Source: Pantoea phytobeneficialis
GTDB taxonomy: Bacteria; Pseudomonadota; Gammaproteobacteria; Enterobacterales; Enterobacteriaceae
DNA: 64,000 nucleotides
NCBI RefSeq assembly: GCF_009728735.1
Contig: NZ_CP024637.1
Span: 504,341-568,340, forward strand
Direction: 5' to 3'
Positions 46,300 to 54,990 of this stretch are shown here, in pieces (positions within the stretch are counted from its first letter, which is position 1; the number at the start of each line of letters is the position of its first letter). A program made the translations under genes and the position numbers. The notes under the pieces were generated by a model. The model was not told the DNA's origin and made no database searches. It saw only the letters and a program-made list of their open reading frames with translations.

Positions 46300-46315
46300 A
46301 TAAAGGGCTATGATT

Positions 46316-47968
46316 ATGTTCTGTGTGCAATGTGAGCAAACCATTCGAACCCCGGCAGCCAACGGCTGTTCGTATGCGCAAGGTATGTGTGGCAAAACCG
46401 CCGAAACCTCCGATTTACAGGATCTGCTGATCGCCACATTGCAGGGACTGTCTGCCTGGGCCGACAAAGCCCGTACCTATGACCTGATCGATCACGACAT
46501 CGACCATTTCGCCCCGCGCGCCTTTTTCTCTACCCTGACTAACGTTAACTTCGACTCCCTGCGTATTGTCGGCTACGCGCGTGAAGCCATCGCCAAACGT
46601 GAAGCCCTGAAGGCGGCCTGCCTGGCGATTGACCCGCGAGCATCTCTCGACCATCCACTGGCGGATTTACAGTTGGTCAGTGACGATCTCGGCACATTGC
46701 AGCAACAAGCCGCCAGTTTCGCGCCCAATCGTGATAAGGCGCTGATTGGCGACAATATTCTCGGTCTGCGTCTGCTGTGCCTGTACGGCCTGAAAGGGGC
46801 GGCGGCCTATATGGAACACGCCCATGTACTGGGTCAGTATGACAACGCCCTTTACGCCACTTATCATCGCATCATGGCGTGGCTGGGCACCTGGCCTGCG
46901 GATATGGATGCCCTGCTGGCCTGTGCGATGGAAATCGGCCAAATGAATTTCAGCGTGATGCGTATTCTCGATAGCGGCGAAACCAACACCTATGGTCATC
47001 CCACGCCGACGCAAGTCAACGTCAAAGCCGTCGCTGGCAAATGTATCCTGATTTCCGGCCACGATCTCAAAGACTTATACAACCTGCTGCAACAAACCGA
47101 AGGCACTGGCGTTAACGTCTATACCCACGGTGAAATGTTGCCCGCGCACGGCTACCCGGAACTGCGCAAATTTAAGCATCTGGTCGGCAACTACGGCAGT
47201 GGCTGGCAGAACCAGCAGGTGGAATTCGCCCGCTTCCCTGGCCCGATTGTCATGACCTCCAACTGCATCATCGACCCGATGGTCGGTGCCTATGACGCGC
47301 GTATCTGGACACGTAGCATCGTCGGCTGGCCAGGCGTGAAGCATCTGGAAGGGGATGATTTCACCGCCGTGATCCAGCAGGCACAACAACTCAATGGCTT
47401 CCCGTATAGCGAGATTGAACATTTGATCACTGTCGGCTTCGGTCGTCAGACCTTAACCGGGGCGGCGGATACCTTGATCGACCTGGTCAGCCGGGAGAAA
47501 TTGCGCCATGTATTCCTGGTAGGTGGCTGTGACGGTTCGCGTAGCGAACGGAGCTACTTCACCGATTTCGCCACCCAGGTGCCGCACGACTGCCTGATTC
47601 TGACGCTGGCATGTGGCAAATATCGCTTCAACAAACTCGATTTTGGCGACATTGAAGGGCTGCCCAGATTGATCGATGCCGGCCAATGCAACGATGCCTA
47701 CTCAGCGATCATTCTGGCAGTGACGCTGGCGGAAAAACTCGGTTGTGGCGTCAACGATCTGCCGCTGTCGCTGGTGCTGTCATGGTTCGAACAGAAGGCG
47801 ATTGTCATTTTGCTGACGTTGTTATCGCTGGGCGTCACCAATATCGTCACTGGCCCGACGGCCCCTGCCTTCCTGACACCAGACCTGCTGGCCGTGTTGA
47901 ACGAGAAATTTGGTCTGCGTCAGGTCACCACCGTTGCGCAGGATATGCAGCAGTTACTGAGCGCCTGA
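46316..47968 (+). CDS. hcp: Hybrid-cluster protein (hydroxylamine reductase / NO reductase)
   Basis: 550 aa, the E. coli length. The N-terminal Fe-S cysteines are C3, C6, C18 and C25, the spacing of the enterobacterial class with a [2Fe-2S] cluster; the hybrid-cluster ligands lie in the [19 protein letters not shown] and [13 protein letters not shown] segments. Hcp reduces nitric oxide at low levels, and hydroxylamine in vitro. The start at 46316 is chosen because AAAGGG lies 8 bases ahead of it; the ATG at 46310 is too close to that site. hcr follows after 10 bases. Confidence 0.96.
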   Translation: MFCVQCEQTIRTPAANGCSYAQGMCGKTAETSDLQDLLIATLQGLSAWADKARTYDLIDHDIDHFAPRAFFSTLTNVNFDSLRIVGYAREAIAKREALKAACLAIDPRASLDHPLADLQLVSDDLGTLQQQAASFAPNRDKALIGDNILGLRLLCLYGLKGAAAYMEHAHVLGQYDNALYATYHRIMAWLGTWPADMDALLACAMEIGQMNFSVMRILDSGETNTYGHPTPTQVNVKAVAGKCILISGHDLKDLYNLLQQTEGTGVNVYTHGEMLPAHGYPELRKFKHLVGNYGSGWQNQQVEFARFPGPIVMTSNCIIDPMVGAYDARIWTRSIVGWPGVKHLEGDDFTAVIQQAQQLNGFPYSEIEHLITVGFGRQTLTGAADTLIDLVSREKLRHVFLVGGCDGSRSERSYFTDFATQVPHDCLILTLACGKYRFNKLDFGDIEGLPRLIDAGQCNDAYSAIILAVTLAEKLGCGVNDLPLSLVLSWFEQKAIVILLTLLSLGVTNIVTGPTAPAFLTPDLLAVLNEKFGLRQVTTVAQDMQQLLSA

Positions 47969-47978
47969 GGAGATCAAC

Positions 47979-48953
47979 ATGACCATGCCAACTCCGCAAT
48001 GCCCGTGGCGTATGCAGGTGCATCACATCCACCAGGAAACACCGGATGTCTGGACGCTGTCGCTGTTGTGTCACGATTATTATCCTTATCGTGCCGGGCA
48101 ATATGCGTTAGTCAGTATCGCCAACAGCGCGACCACCCTGCGTGCCTATACCCTCTCCTCCACACCCGGTGTCAGTGAATACATCACCCTCACCGTGCGT
48201 CGCATTGCAGGCGGTGCTGGCTCGCAATGGCTTACCGGTGAAGTCAAACGCGGTGATTATCTGTGGCTCTCAGATGCTCAGGGGCACTTTACCTGCGACA
48301 ACGAAGCGCAGGACAAGCTATTGCTGCTGGCTGCGGGTTGTGGCGTGACACCGATAATGTCGATGCGTCGCTGGCTGGCAAAGTACCGTCCGGCTGTCGA
48401 TGTGCAGGTCATTTATAACGTACGTTCGCCGCAGGAGGTAATTTTTGCCGACGAATGGCGCGACTACGCGGTCACGCTGGTGGCAGAGCAGTCGGCCAGC
48501 GCCGGTTTTGTCTCTGGCCGCCTGAGCCACGCGCTATTGAGTGAAGTCCCCGACCTCGCCGGACGCACGGTATTTTGCTGCGGCCCGGCACCCTATATGG
48601 CGTGGGCGGAAGAGGCGGTGAAACAAGGCGGCGTGACGCGCTTCTTTAAAGAACAATTCTTCACCCCGACAACATCGGTGGCGGCGGCGACCGAAGGGCT
48701 AACATTCAGCAAACTCTCCGCCGGTAAGACCTTTTTCGCCCCGCAGGGCAGTTCGCTGCTCCAGGCGCTGGAGAGCAACAACGTGCCAATCATTGCAGCC
48801 TGCCGTGAGGGTGTGTGTGGCTGCTGTAAAACCCAGGTGCTGGCGGGCGAATACCACGTCAGCAGCACCGCGACCTTAACCCAACAAGAAATCGATGACG
48901 GTTTTGTGTTGGCGTGTTCGTGTCAGCCTGAAGGAGACATGGTGCTGGCCTGA
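47979..48953 (+). CDS. hcr: NADH oxidoreductase Hcr
   Basis: 324 aa. An N-terminal FAD/NAD ferredoxin-reductase module (RAYTLSSTPG FAD site near residue 52; AAGCGVTPIMSM NAD site near 118) and a C-terminal plant-type [2Fe-2S] domain with C275, C280, C283 and C313. It feeds electrons from NADH to Hcp. E. coli Hcr is 322 aa. It shares the NsrR-controlled transcript with hcp and ends just before a palindromic repeat. Confidence 0.94.
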   Translation: MTMPTPQCPWRMQVHHIHQETPDVWTLSLLCHDYYPYRAGQYALVSIANSATTLRAYTLSSTPGVSEYITLTVRRIAGGAGSQWLTGEVKRGDYLWLSDAQGHFTCDNEAQDKLLLLAAGCGVTPIMSMRRWLAKYRPAVDVQVIYNVRSPQEVIFADEWRDYAVTLVAEQSASAGFVSGRLSHALLSEVPDLAGRTVFCCGPAPYMAWAEEAVKQGGVTRFFKEQFFTPTTSVAAATEGLTFSKLSAGKTFFAPQGSSLLQALESNNVPIIAACREGVCGCCKTQVLAGEYHVSSTATLTQQEIDDGFVLACSCQPEGDMVLA

Positions 48954-48963
48954 TCGACTGATA

Positions 48964-48992
48964 CGTAGTGGCGCGATAAATCGCGCCGCTAC
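48964..48992. repeat. Short palindromic repeat copy between hcr and the YciI gene
   Basis: CGTAGTGGCGCGATAAATCG plus CGCCGCTACC, 11 bases after the hcr stop and 9 before the stop of the convergent gene. May act as a bidirectional transcript end. Confidence 0.8.
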
Positions 48993-49000
48993 CGTTGGCA

Positions 49001-49330
49001 TTAATCCACCAGATCCTGCAACTCACTGGCGGTGACGCGACTCGACAATGCCGTAAGTTGACCAAACAGCGGGTCCCATTCCTGTATGTCCAGTTGCGCA
49101 ATGAGATTTTCACGCGCAAAAGGATCGGCATTCACCAGCTTGCTCACTTCTTCACGGCTATCTGCGTTGAAAATCAAAAAACCAGCGCGTAGCGGGGTCT
49201 GCTTCAGCGGCCCTGAAGCGATAAGTTTCCCTTGTTTAATCAAGTCCTTCAGATAAACCACATGTTCCCGAACAAAGCTATTCCACTCGGGACCTGCCGG
49301 ATGGTCCATTCTCACAATATAGATACTCAT
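49001..49330 (-). CDS. YciI-family protein
   Basis: 109 aa ferredoxin-like-fold protein of the YCII family. It has the family pattern MSIYIVRMDHP at the start, LKDLIKQGKLIASGPL in the middle and DPFARENLIAQLDIQEWDPLFG near the end. Such small proteins often occur beside oxidative or catabolic genes, and a few are chlorocatechol-pathway or muconolactone isomerase-like enzymes; this one has no assigned reaction. It is divergent from the LysR gene at 49432 across 101 bases and probably controlled by it. Confidence 0.82.
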   Translation of the reverse strand: MSIYIVRMDHPAGPEWNSFVREHVVYLKDLIKQGKLIASGPLKQTPLRAGFLIFNADSREEVSKLVNADPFARENLIAQLDIQEWDPLFGQLTALSSRVTASELQDLVD

Positions 49331-49431
49331 GATTCACCTCTGCTTATTTGCTGATTAAAAGCGAGTGTAATAAGTACTATTGATACTTAAAATGACCTGA
49401 TATTGCGTTCTGAAACAACCAGGAGTTGTTA

Positions 49432-50325
49432 ATGTTGGACAAAATCACCGGGATGCGCGTATTTGTCGCCACCGTACAACAGGGATCTTTTGTTGCTGCG
49501 GCGGAAAAGCTGGCTATGTCTCCGCAGATGGTGGCCCGGCACATCGCTTCAATGGAAAAGCAGCTGGAAACACGTTTACTCACACGAACAACACGTCAGC
49601 AGAGTCTTACCCCGACTGGCAACCAATATTTCAAACGCTGCCAGACGATTTTACAGGCGATTGCCGATGCCGATAGTGAAGCCCGTGGCAGTGCTGACGT
49701 TCCCAGCGGTACCTTGCGGTTGAATGCACCTGTCACCTTTGGACGCTATGCCCTGACTGACTTTCTCACTGATTTTCTGGCGCGCTATCCCCACATCAAT
49801 ATCGAACTCACGCTGTCGGACGACGTGATCAATCCGGCAGCGGAAGATTTTGATGCGGTGATCCGCATTGGTGAACTGGATAAAAACTTGCGACTGGCCG
49901 CGCGGCCCTTAGCCGCCTATCGGCTCATTACCTGCGCTGCGCCAGAGTACCTGGCGAAACAGGGGTGGCCGCAACACCCCGCCGATCTGGCACATCATCA
50001 ATGCCTGACATTCGCGCCCTGGCAGGCAGGATTGAGCGATCGCTGGCCGTTTATCAGCGAGGGATTACTTTATGACGTTGACGTTAATTCCCGGCTGAAG
50101 ATTAACGATTGGGGCGCCTTGCTGGAGGCCGCTATCCGGGGAGCAGGCGTGGTCATGGGTTATGATAAAGCGCTGGCTTTGCCACTCAAACGGGGGCAAT
50201 TGGTTGCTATTCTGGCTGACTACCCATGCCCGGAACGGGCAATGCATCTGCTCTGGCAACCTGCGCGCGTCAACGAAACCCGTTACCGGGTGTTTATTGA
50301 CGCGTTATGCGAATACTTTCACTGA
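49432..50325 (+). CDS. LysR-family transcriptional regulator
   Basis: 297 aa. N-terminal winged HTH (about 3-62, FVATVQQGSFVAAAEKLAMS then ARHIASMEKQLETRLLTRTTR) and a LysR effector domain. The TRTTR turn after the HTH places it in the CrgA/YafC-type group. AGGAG lies 6 bases before the ATG at 49432. It is divergent from the YciI-family gene, its most likely target. The stop TGA is 2 bases from a palindromic repeat that separates it from the convergent IclR gene. Confidence 0.87.
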   Translation: MLDKITGMRVFVATVQQGSFVAAAEKLAMSPQMVARHIASMEKQLETRLLTRTTRQQSLTPTGNQYFKRCQTILQAIADADSEARGSADVPSGTLRLNAPVTFGRYALTDFLTDFLARYPHINIELTLSDDVINPAAEDFDAVIRIGELDKNLRLAARPLAAYRLITCAAPEYLAKQGWPQHPADLAHHQCLTFAPWQAGLSDRWPFISEGLLYDVDVNSRLKINDWGALLEAAIRGAGVVMGYDKALALPLKRGQLVAILADYPCPERAMHLLWQPARVNETRYRVFIDALCEYFH

Positions 50326-50327
50326 CT

Positions 50328-50350
50328 GCGCGATAAATCGCGCCGCTACC
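50328..50350. repeat. Short palindromic repeat copy between convergent LysR and IclR genes
   Basis: GCGCGATAAATCGCGCCGCT then ACC, 2 bases after the LysR stop and 13 before the IclR stop. Confidence 0.8.
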
Positions 50351-50362
50351 GGATATCGGTTC

Positions 50363-51163
50363 TCACCCCTGATATCCACACTGGCATGAAAGCGCCAATG
50401 CCGCTTCCCGCATCTTTTCACCCAAACTTTCAACCAACCCCGTCCGGGCTTCGCTGCTGAGAAAACTGGTAGCGATGCCCGCAATCGCCTTGCCGGTATG
50501 ATCGTAAATCGCTGCGCCAACGCAGGTCATCGCGGCGTGAATCTGACCGTTATCAATCGAAAAATGGCGCGCGCGGATCGCGATCAACTCCTGGCGCAAC
50601 TCATCAAGGTTACTCACGCCGGCAGCTGTCATGGGCTGAGGGAAACCGTTCGCGAACAATGCCGCCAGCGCGTCGTCGGGCAGTTCGGAAAGCAACATCT
50701 TGCCGGTGGCGGTAAAAGGGGCAGGCAACCGCATACCAATACGGAACGTATGACCGAGGGGTTTTTCTGAATTTCGGCAACTGATGTAGACCACTTCATC
50801 GCGGTCGAGCACAGTCAGCGTGATGGTATAGCCAGCCAGCTCGCTGTCGCTGGCAAAGTATTCCCGGAACAGCGCCACGATATCCATCTGTGACAAAAAA
50901 CCGTCTGCCCAGCGCATCAGATGCGGTCCGAGGCGGAACGCTCCATCGGCGGTCCTGACTAACAGCCCCAGTTCCGTCAGGACATTCAACTGCCCATGCG
51001 CGGTACTTTTTGGCAGGGCCAGTTGACGCGTGATATCCGCCGCGGAGAGTGCGCCGCCCTGCGCGGCGACCAGATCAAGAATGGTCACCGCCCGACGCAG
51101 TGCAGGAACAGTATCAATATTTTTGCGCGTTTGATCGCTTTTTGTTACGGAATCCCCTGACAT
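50363..51163 (-). CDS. IclR-family regulator, BlcR/AttJ-like
   Basis: 266 aa. N-terminal winged HTH (about residues 20-80: LRRAVTILDLVAAQGGALSAADITRQLALPKSTAHG pattern) and a C-terminal IclR effector domain (GMRLPAPFTATGKMLL and TCVGAAIYDHTGKAIAGIA). It is divergent from the semialdehyde dehydrogenase-alcohol dehydrogenase-lactonase operon across 71 bases. In Agrobacterium the IclR-type repressor BlcR (AttJ) controls blcABC in the same arrangement and is released by gamma-butyrolactone, GHB or succinic semialdehyde, so a BlcR role is likely (inference). A perfect 18-base palindrome in the gap is the probable operator. Confidence 0.87.
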   Translation of the reverse strand: MSGDSVTKSDQTRKNIDTVPALRRAVTILDLVAAQGGALSAADITRQLALPKSTAHGQLNVLTELGLLVRTADGAFRLGPHLMRWADGFLSQMDIVALFREYFASDSELAGYTITLTVLDRDEVVYISCRNSEKPLGHTFRIGMRLPAPFTATGKMLLSELPDDALAALFANGFPQPMTAAGVSNLDELRQELIAIRARHFSIDNGQIHAAMTCVGAAIYDHTGKAIAGIATSFLSSEARTGLVESLGEKMREAALALSCQCGYQG

Positions 51164-51198
51164 ACTGCCCCCTGTCCAACGTTCACTATACAGATCTT

Positions 51199-51216
51199 AG
51201 TTCAATATATTGAACT
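51199..51216. promoter_or_regulatory. 18-bp perfect palindrome, probable IclR/BlcR operator
   Basis: AGTTCAATATATTGAACT is fully self-complementary and lies 18 bases before the first ATG of the operon, where a bound repressor would block RNA polymerase. The TTCAA/TTGAA half-sites are like those I recall for Agrobacterium BlcR. Confidence 0.65.
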
Positions 51217-51234
51217 TATCTTAAGGGGGAGTCG

Positions 51235-52689
51235 ATGATCAAACTAAAAAACCCAACATTGCTACGCGACCGTTGTCTGGTAAATGGCGAATGGGTCAGC
51301 GGCAGTAAAGGTGAAGTGATTGAAGTAGATAATCCTGCCACCGGCAAAATTATTGCCACCGTACCTGCTCTCTCGGCATCCGATACGGAGAACGCAATCC
51401 ATGCAGCACAAACAGCGTTCCGCAGTTGGAGCAAAATGGCGGCCAAAGATCGCACCGCCGTACTGCGCCGCTGGTTCACTCTGATGGTCGACAATGCCGA
51501 CGACCTCGCAGCCCTGATGACCGCAGAACAAGGAAAACCGCTGGCGGAAGCTAAAGGCGAAGCGCTGTATGCCGCCTCCTTTGTCGAGTGGTTCGCCGAG
51601 GAAGCCAAACGTGTGTATGGCGAAACCATTCCGGCTCCGACCAATAACAAACGGATTGTGGTGATCAAACAGCCGATTGGCGTCTGTGCCGCCATCACCC
51701 CGTGGAATTTCCCGGCCGCGATGATCACCCGCAAAGCCGCGCCCGCCCTGGCCGCAGGTTGCACCATGATCGTCCGTCCCGCCGAAAAAACACCGCTGAC
51801 CGCGTTGGCGCTGGCAGAACTGGCGCAACAGGCTGGCATGCCGGCCGGCGTGTTCCAGGTGATCACCGGCGATGCGCGTGAGCTGGGCGGCGCGCTTACC
51901 GCCAGCGATATCGTCACCAAACTCTCCTTTACCGGCTCGACCCAGGTTGGCCGCCTGTTGATGGCCCAGTGCGCACCGACCATCAAAAAGCTGTCGCTGG
52001 AGCTGGGGGGTAACGCCCCCTTTATTGTGTTTGAGGACGCCGACCTCGATGCCGCTGTCGAAGGGGCGCTCGCCTCCAAATACCGTAACGCCGGGCAGAC
52101 CTGCGTCTGCTCCAACCGCCTTTATGTGCAGGACGCGGTTTACGACCAGTTTGCGGAAAAACTCGCAGCGCGAGTAGCGGCGCTGAAAGTGGGCGAAGGT
52201 CATCAACCGGAGGTGCTGATTGGGCCGCTGATCGATGGCAACGCCGTCAAAAAAGTCGAGGAGCATATCGCCGATGCGCTGGCAAAAGGGGCACGACTGG
52301 TGACCGGTGGTAAGACTCATGCCCTCGGCGGGACATTTTTCGAACCCACCGTGCTGGCGGAGGTCACCCAGCAGATGAAAATCGCGCGCGAGGAAACCTT
52401 CGGCCCGGTCGCCCCGCTGTTCCGCTTTCACAGCGAAGAAGAAGTGATCGCGATGGCGAACGATACCGAGTTTGGCCTTGCCGCCTATTTCTATACCGAA
52501 AATGTGCGCCGCACCTGGCGGGTAGCCGAAGCGCTGGAATACGGCATGGTCGGTCACAACACCGGACTGATCTCTAACGAGGTCGCGCCGTTCGGTGGCG
52601 TCAAACAATCCGGCCTCGGCCGTGAAGGTTCCCATCACGGCATTGATGAGTACCTGGAAATCAAATACCTGTGCTCAGAAATCGCCTGA
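51235..52689 (+). CDS. Succinate-semialdehyde dehydrogenase (BlcA/AttK- and GabD-like)
   Basis: 484 aa NAD(P)-dependent aldehyde dehydrogenase. Catalytic E256 (SLELGGNAP) and C290 (NAGQTC) with the cofactor segment PWNFP at 156-160. The KYRNAGQTCVCSNR context is that of succinate-semialdehyde dehydrogenases (GabD). It turns succinic semialdehyde into succinate. The ATG follows AAGGGGGA. First gene of the three-gene operon; the alcohol dehydrogenase starts 28 bases later. GABA use is the alternative, but no gabT or gabP is adjacent. Confidence 0.9.
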   Translation: MIKLKNPTLLRDRCLVNGEWVSGSKGEVIEVDNPATGKIIATVPALSASDTENAIHAAQTAFRSWSKMAAKDRTAVLRRWFTLMVDNADDLAALMTAEQGKPLAEAKGEALYAASFVEWFAEEAKRVYGETIPAPTNNKRIVVIKQPIGVCAAITPWNFPAAMITRKAAPALAAGCTMIVRPAEKTPLTALALAELAQQAGMPAGVFQVITGDARELGGALTASDIVTKLSFTGSTQVGRLLMAQCAPTIKKLSLELGGNAPFIVFEDADLDAAVEGALASKYRNAGQTCVCSNRLYVQDAVYDQFAEKLAARVAALKVGEGHQPEVLIGPLIDGNAVKKVEEHIADALAKGARLVTGGKTHALGGTFFEPTVLAEVTQQMKIAREETFGPVAPLFRFHSEEEVIAMANDTEFGLAAYFYTENVRRTWRVAEALEYGMVGHNTGLISNEVAPFGGVKQSGLGREGSHHGIDEYLEIKYLCSEIA

Positions 52690-52717
52690 TTCGAGCAGCC
52701 AACAAAGAGGAGAGGAG

Positions 52718-53878
52718 ATGACTATCAATCCATTTGAGTTCCGCACCGTACCCTCGATTGAGATGAAGTGGGGAGGTGCGCAGCAACTCGGCACCAGCAT
52801 CGCCAGTCGTTTTACACAACGCAACGCCTGCCTGATCACCGACGCCGGGTTGGTTAAAGCTGGTCTGATTGCGCCGATCGTCGAGAATCTCACCACTGCC
52901 GGATTTAGCGTCAGCGTGTTTGATCAGGTGGTGGCGGATCCGCCGGAGGCGATTGTCCACGCCTGCGTTGACGCCGTGAAACAGGTCGGTACCGATATCA
53001 TTATCGGCCTCGGCGGTGGCTCCTCGCTGGATATCGCCAAAGTCGCGGCGGTAATGGCCGAAGGTGATCAACCGTTAGCCGAGATGTACGGTATCGGTAA
53101 GGTGACCGGTTCCCGACTGCCGCTGGTGCTGATCCCCACCACCGCTGGCACCGGCTCTGAAGTGACCAATATCGCCATCATCACCACCGGTGAAACCACC
53201 AAGATGGGCGTGGTTGCGCCACAACTGTATGCCGATTTCGTGCTGCTCGATGCCGAACTCACCGTGGGTCTGCCGCAAATCCATACCGCCGCCACCGGTA
53301 TCGACGCTATGGTGCATGCCATTGAGGCCTACACCAGCAAGCACAAGAAAAATCCGTTGTCCGATGCGCTGGCGCGTGAAGCGCTACGACTGCTGGGGGC
53401 CAATCTGATCACCGCCTGCCAGGATGGCAGCAACCGCGCAGCGCGCGAAGGGATGTTGCTCGGCGCGACCCTTGCTGGTCAGGCGTTTGCCAATTCACCC
53501 GTTGCCGCGGTGCACGCCCTCGCCTACCCGTTGGGAGGGCACTACCATGTCGCGCACGGTCTTTCCAATGCGCTGATGCTCGGGCCGGTGTTGCGTTATA
53601 ACGCCAGCGCCGCAGCACCGCTGTATGCCGAACTGGCGGAAGTGCTGGGCGTGGCCGGCAGCGGCGATGCCGCTACGCGTGCCAGCGCCTTTGTCGAACA
53701 TATGCTGCAACTGATGGAGCGCAGCGGCGCACCGCGTCGCTTACGTGATGTTGGCGTCACCGAGGAGAGTTTGCCTCGCCTGGCAAGTGATGCCATGTTG
53801 CAAACCCGTCTGCTCACCAATAACCCGGTAGAGGTGCTGGAGCAGGACGCGCTGAATCTGTACCGCGAAGCCTTTTAA
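52718..53878 (+). CDS. Iron-containing alcohol dehydrogenase (BlcB/AttL-like 4-hydroxybutyrate dehydrogenase)
   Basis: 386 aa type III alcohol dehydrogenase. NAD site GGGSSLD at 99-105 and metal ligands D196, H200, H266 and H280. Placed between the semialdehyde dehydrogenase and the lactonase, it should oxidise 4-hydroxybutyrate to succinic semialdehyde, the BlcB step (inference from order). The start at 52718 follows a strong GAGGAGAGGAG site; the frame is open upstream into the previous gene but without conservation. Confidence 0.88.
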   Translation: MTINPFEFRTVPSIEMKWGGAQQLGTSIASRFTQRNACLITDAGLVKAGLIAPIVENLTTAGFSVSVFDQVVADPPEAIVHACVDAVKQVGTDIIIGLGGGSSLDIAKVAAVMAEGDQPLAEMYGIGKVTGSRLPLVLIPTTAGTGSEVTNIAIITTGETTKMGVVAPQLYADFVLLDAELTVGLPQIHTAATGIDAMVHAIEAYTSKHKKNPLSDALAREALRLLGANLITACQDGSNRAAREGMLLGATLAGQAFANSPVAAVHALAYPLGGHYHVAHGLSNALMLGPVLRYNASAAAPLYAELAEVLGVAGSGDAATRASAFVEHMLQLMERSGAPRRLRDVGVTEESLPRLASDAMLQTRLLTNNPVEVLEQDALNLYREAF

Positions 53879-53932
53879 GTTCTTACCCCTAAAACAAAAA
53901 AGTACCCACGACTAACCAGAGGAATGCCCAGT

Positions 53933-54724
53933 ATGAAAGATATACGACTCTACATGCTCCAGTCCGGCACCCTGAAATGTAAGGTTCACAACATTAAGAT
54001 GAACCAGGGTTCGGGGGCCGATTATGAAATCCCGGTCCCCTTCTTTCTGATCACCCATCCTGATGGTCACACCATTATCGATGGCGGTAACGCGATTGAA
54101 GTGGCCACCGATCCGCGCGGTTATTGGGGCGGGATTTGTGATGTCTACTGGCCGGTATTGGGCGAAGACCAGGGCTGTGTCGATCAGGTCAAAGCGCTCG
54201 GCATCGACCCGGCGGATGTGAAATATGTGGTGCAGTCGCACCTGCATCTCGACCACACCGGTGCCATTGGCCGCTTCCCGAATGCCCGGCATATTGTGCA
54301 ACGCGCCGAGTATGAGTATGCCTTTACCCCGGACTGGTTTGCGGCGGGCGGCTATATCCGCCACGATTTCGATCGTCCCGGCCTGAACTGGCAATTCCTG
54401 AACGGCACCGATGATGATTTCTACGACATCTACGGTGATGGCACCCTGACCACTATTTTCTCGCCCGGTCACGCGCCCGGACACCAATCCTTCCTGGTCC
54501 GTCTGCCCAATAGCAAACCCCTGCTACTGACCATAGATGCGGCCTATACGGTGGATCACTGGGAGCAAAAAGCGCTGCCCGGCTTCCTCGCTTCGGCGGT
54601 GGATTCGGTGCGCTCGGTGCAGAAGCTGCGTGCGGTCGCCGAGCGGGCAGATGCGATTGTCGTCACCGGCCATGATCCGGATGCCTGGGCCGGATTTAAA
54701 AAAGCCCCCGAATACTATTCCTGA
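53933..54724 (+). CDS. N-acyl homoserine lactonase-type metallo-hydrolase (BlcC/AttM-like)
   Basis: 263 aa metallo-beta-lactamase-fold lactonase. The dinuclear zinc site is complete: HLHLDH at 103-108, H180 (SPGHAPGH), D202 and H247, with the same spacing as AiiA/AttM, including the tyrosine region before H247. It opens gamma-butyrolactone and, in AttM, also acyl-homoserine lactones, so quorum quenching is possible. AGAGGA lies 9 bases before the ATG at 53933, favouring it over 53924. Last gene of the operon, closed by a terminator 7 bases after the stop. Confidence 0.9.
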   Translation: MKDIRLYMLQSGTLKCKVHNIKMNQGSGADYEIPVPFFLITHPDGHTIIDGGNAIEVATDPRGYWGGICDVYWPVLGEDQGCVDQVKALGIDPADVKYVVQSHLHLDHTGAIGRFPNARHIVQRAEYEYAFTPDWFAAGGYIRHDFDRPGLNWQFLNGTDDDFYDIYGDGTLTTIFSPGHAPGHQSFLVRLPNSKPLLLTIDAAYTVDHWEQKALPGFLASAVDSVRSVQKLRAVAERADAIVVTGHDPDAWAGFKKAPEYYS

Positions 54725-54730
54725 ATCCCG

Positions 54731-54751
54731 AGGGGCGTTAAGCCCCTTTTT
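54731..54751 (+). terminator. Rho-independent terminator of the lactone operon
   Basis: AGGGGC-GTTAA-GCCCCT followed by TTTT, 6 bases after the lactonase stop. It separates the operon from the AAHS transporter downstream. Confidence 0.85.
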
Positions 54752-54990
54752 GTTGCCTGCTAAACGAAATTCATACGTTAACTTTACCTCTTCAGCGGCC
54801 AAACCCAGCCTGGCCGCGTTTTTCCTCTCTCACAGATTGTCAGCCAGCTCACAATATAAATCTAACTCATACCCCTAAAAGCCTTTTTTGACAGACACTG
54901 CCTCCTGCCATGCTTAAGGTGTGATCGGATTGTTAAATTTCTCTCACCATGACAATAGCCGTCTGACACGGCATAACAGAGAGCGTACCC

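Noticed and set aside
51262..52638. 458-codon antisense frame across the semialdehyde dehydrogenase gene
   Set aside because: It is a shadow of a well-conserved aldehyde dehydrogenase. No domain or ribosome site supports it.
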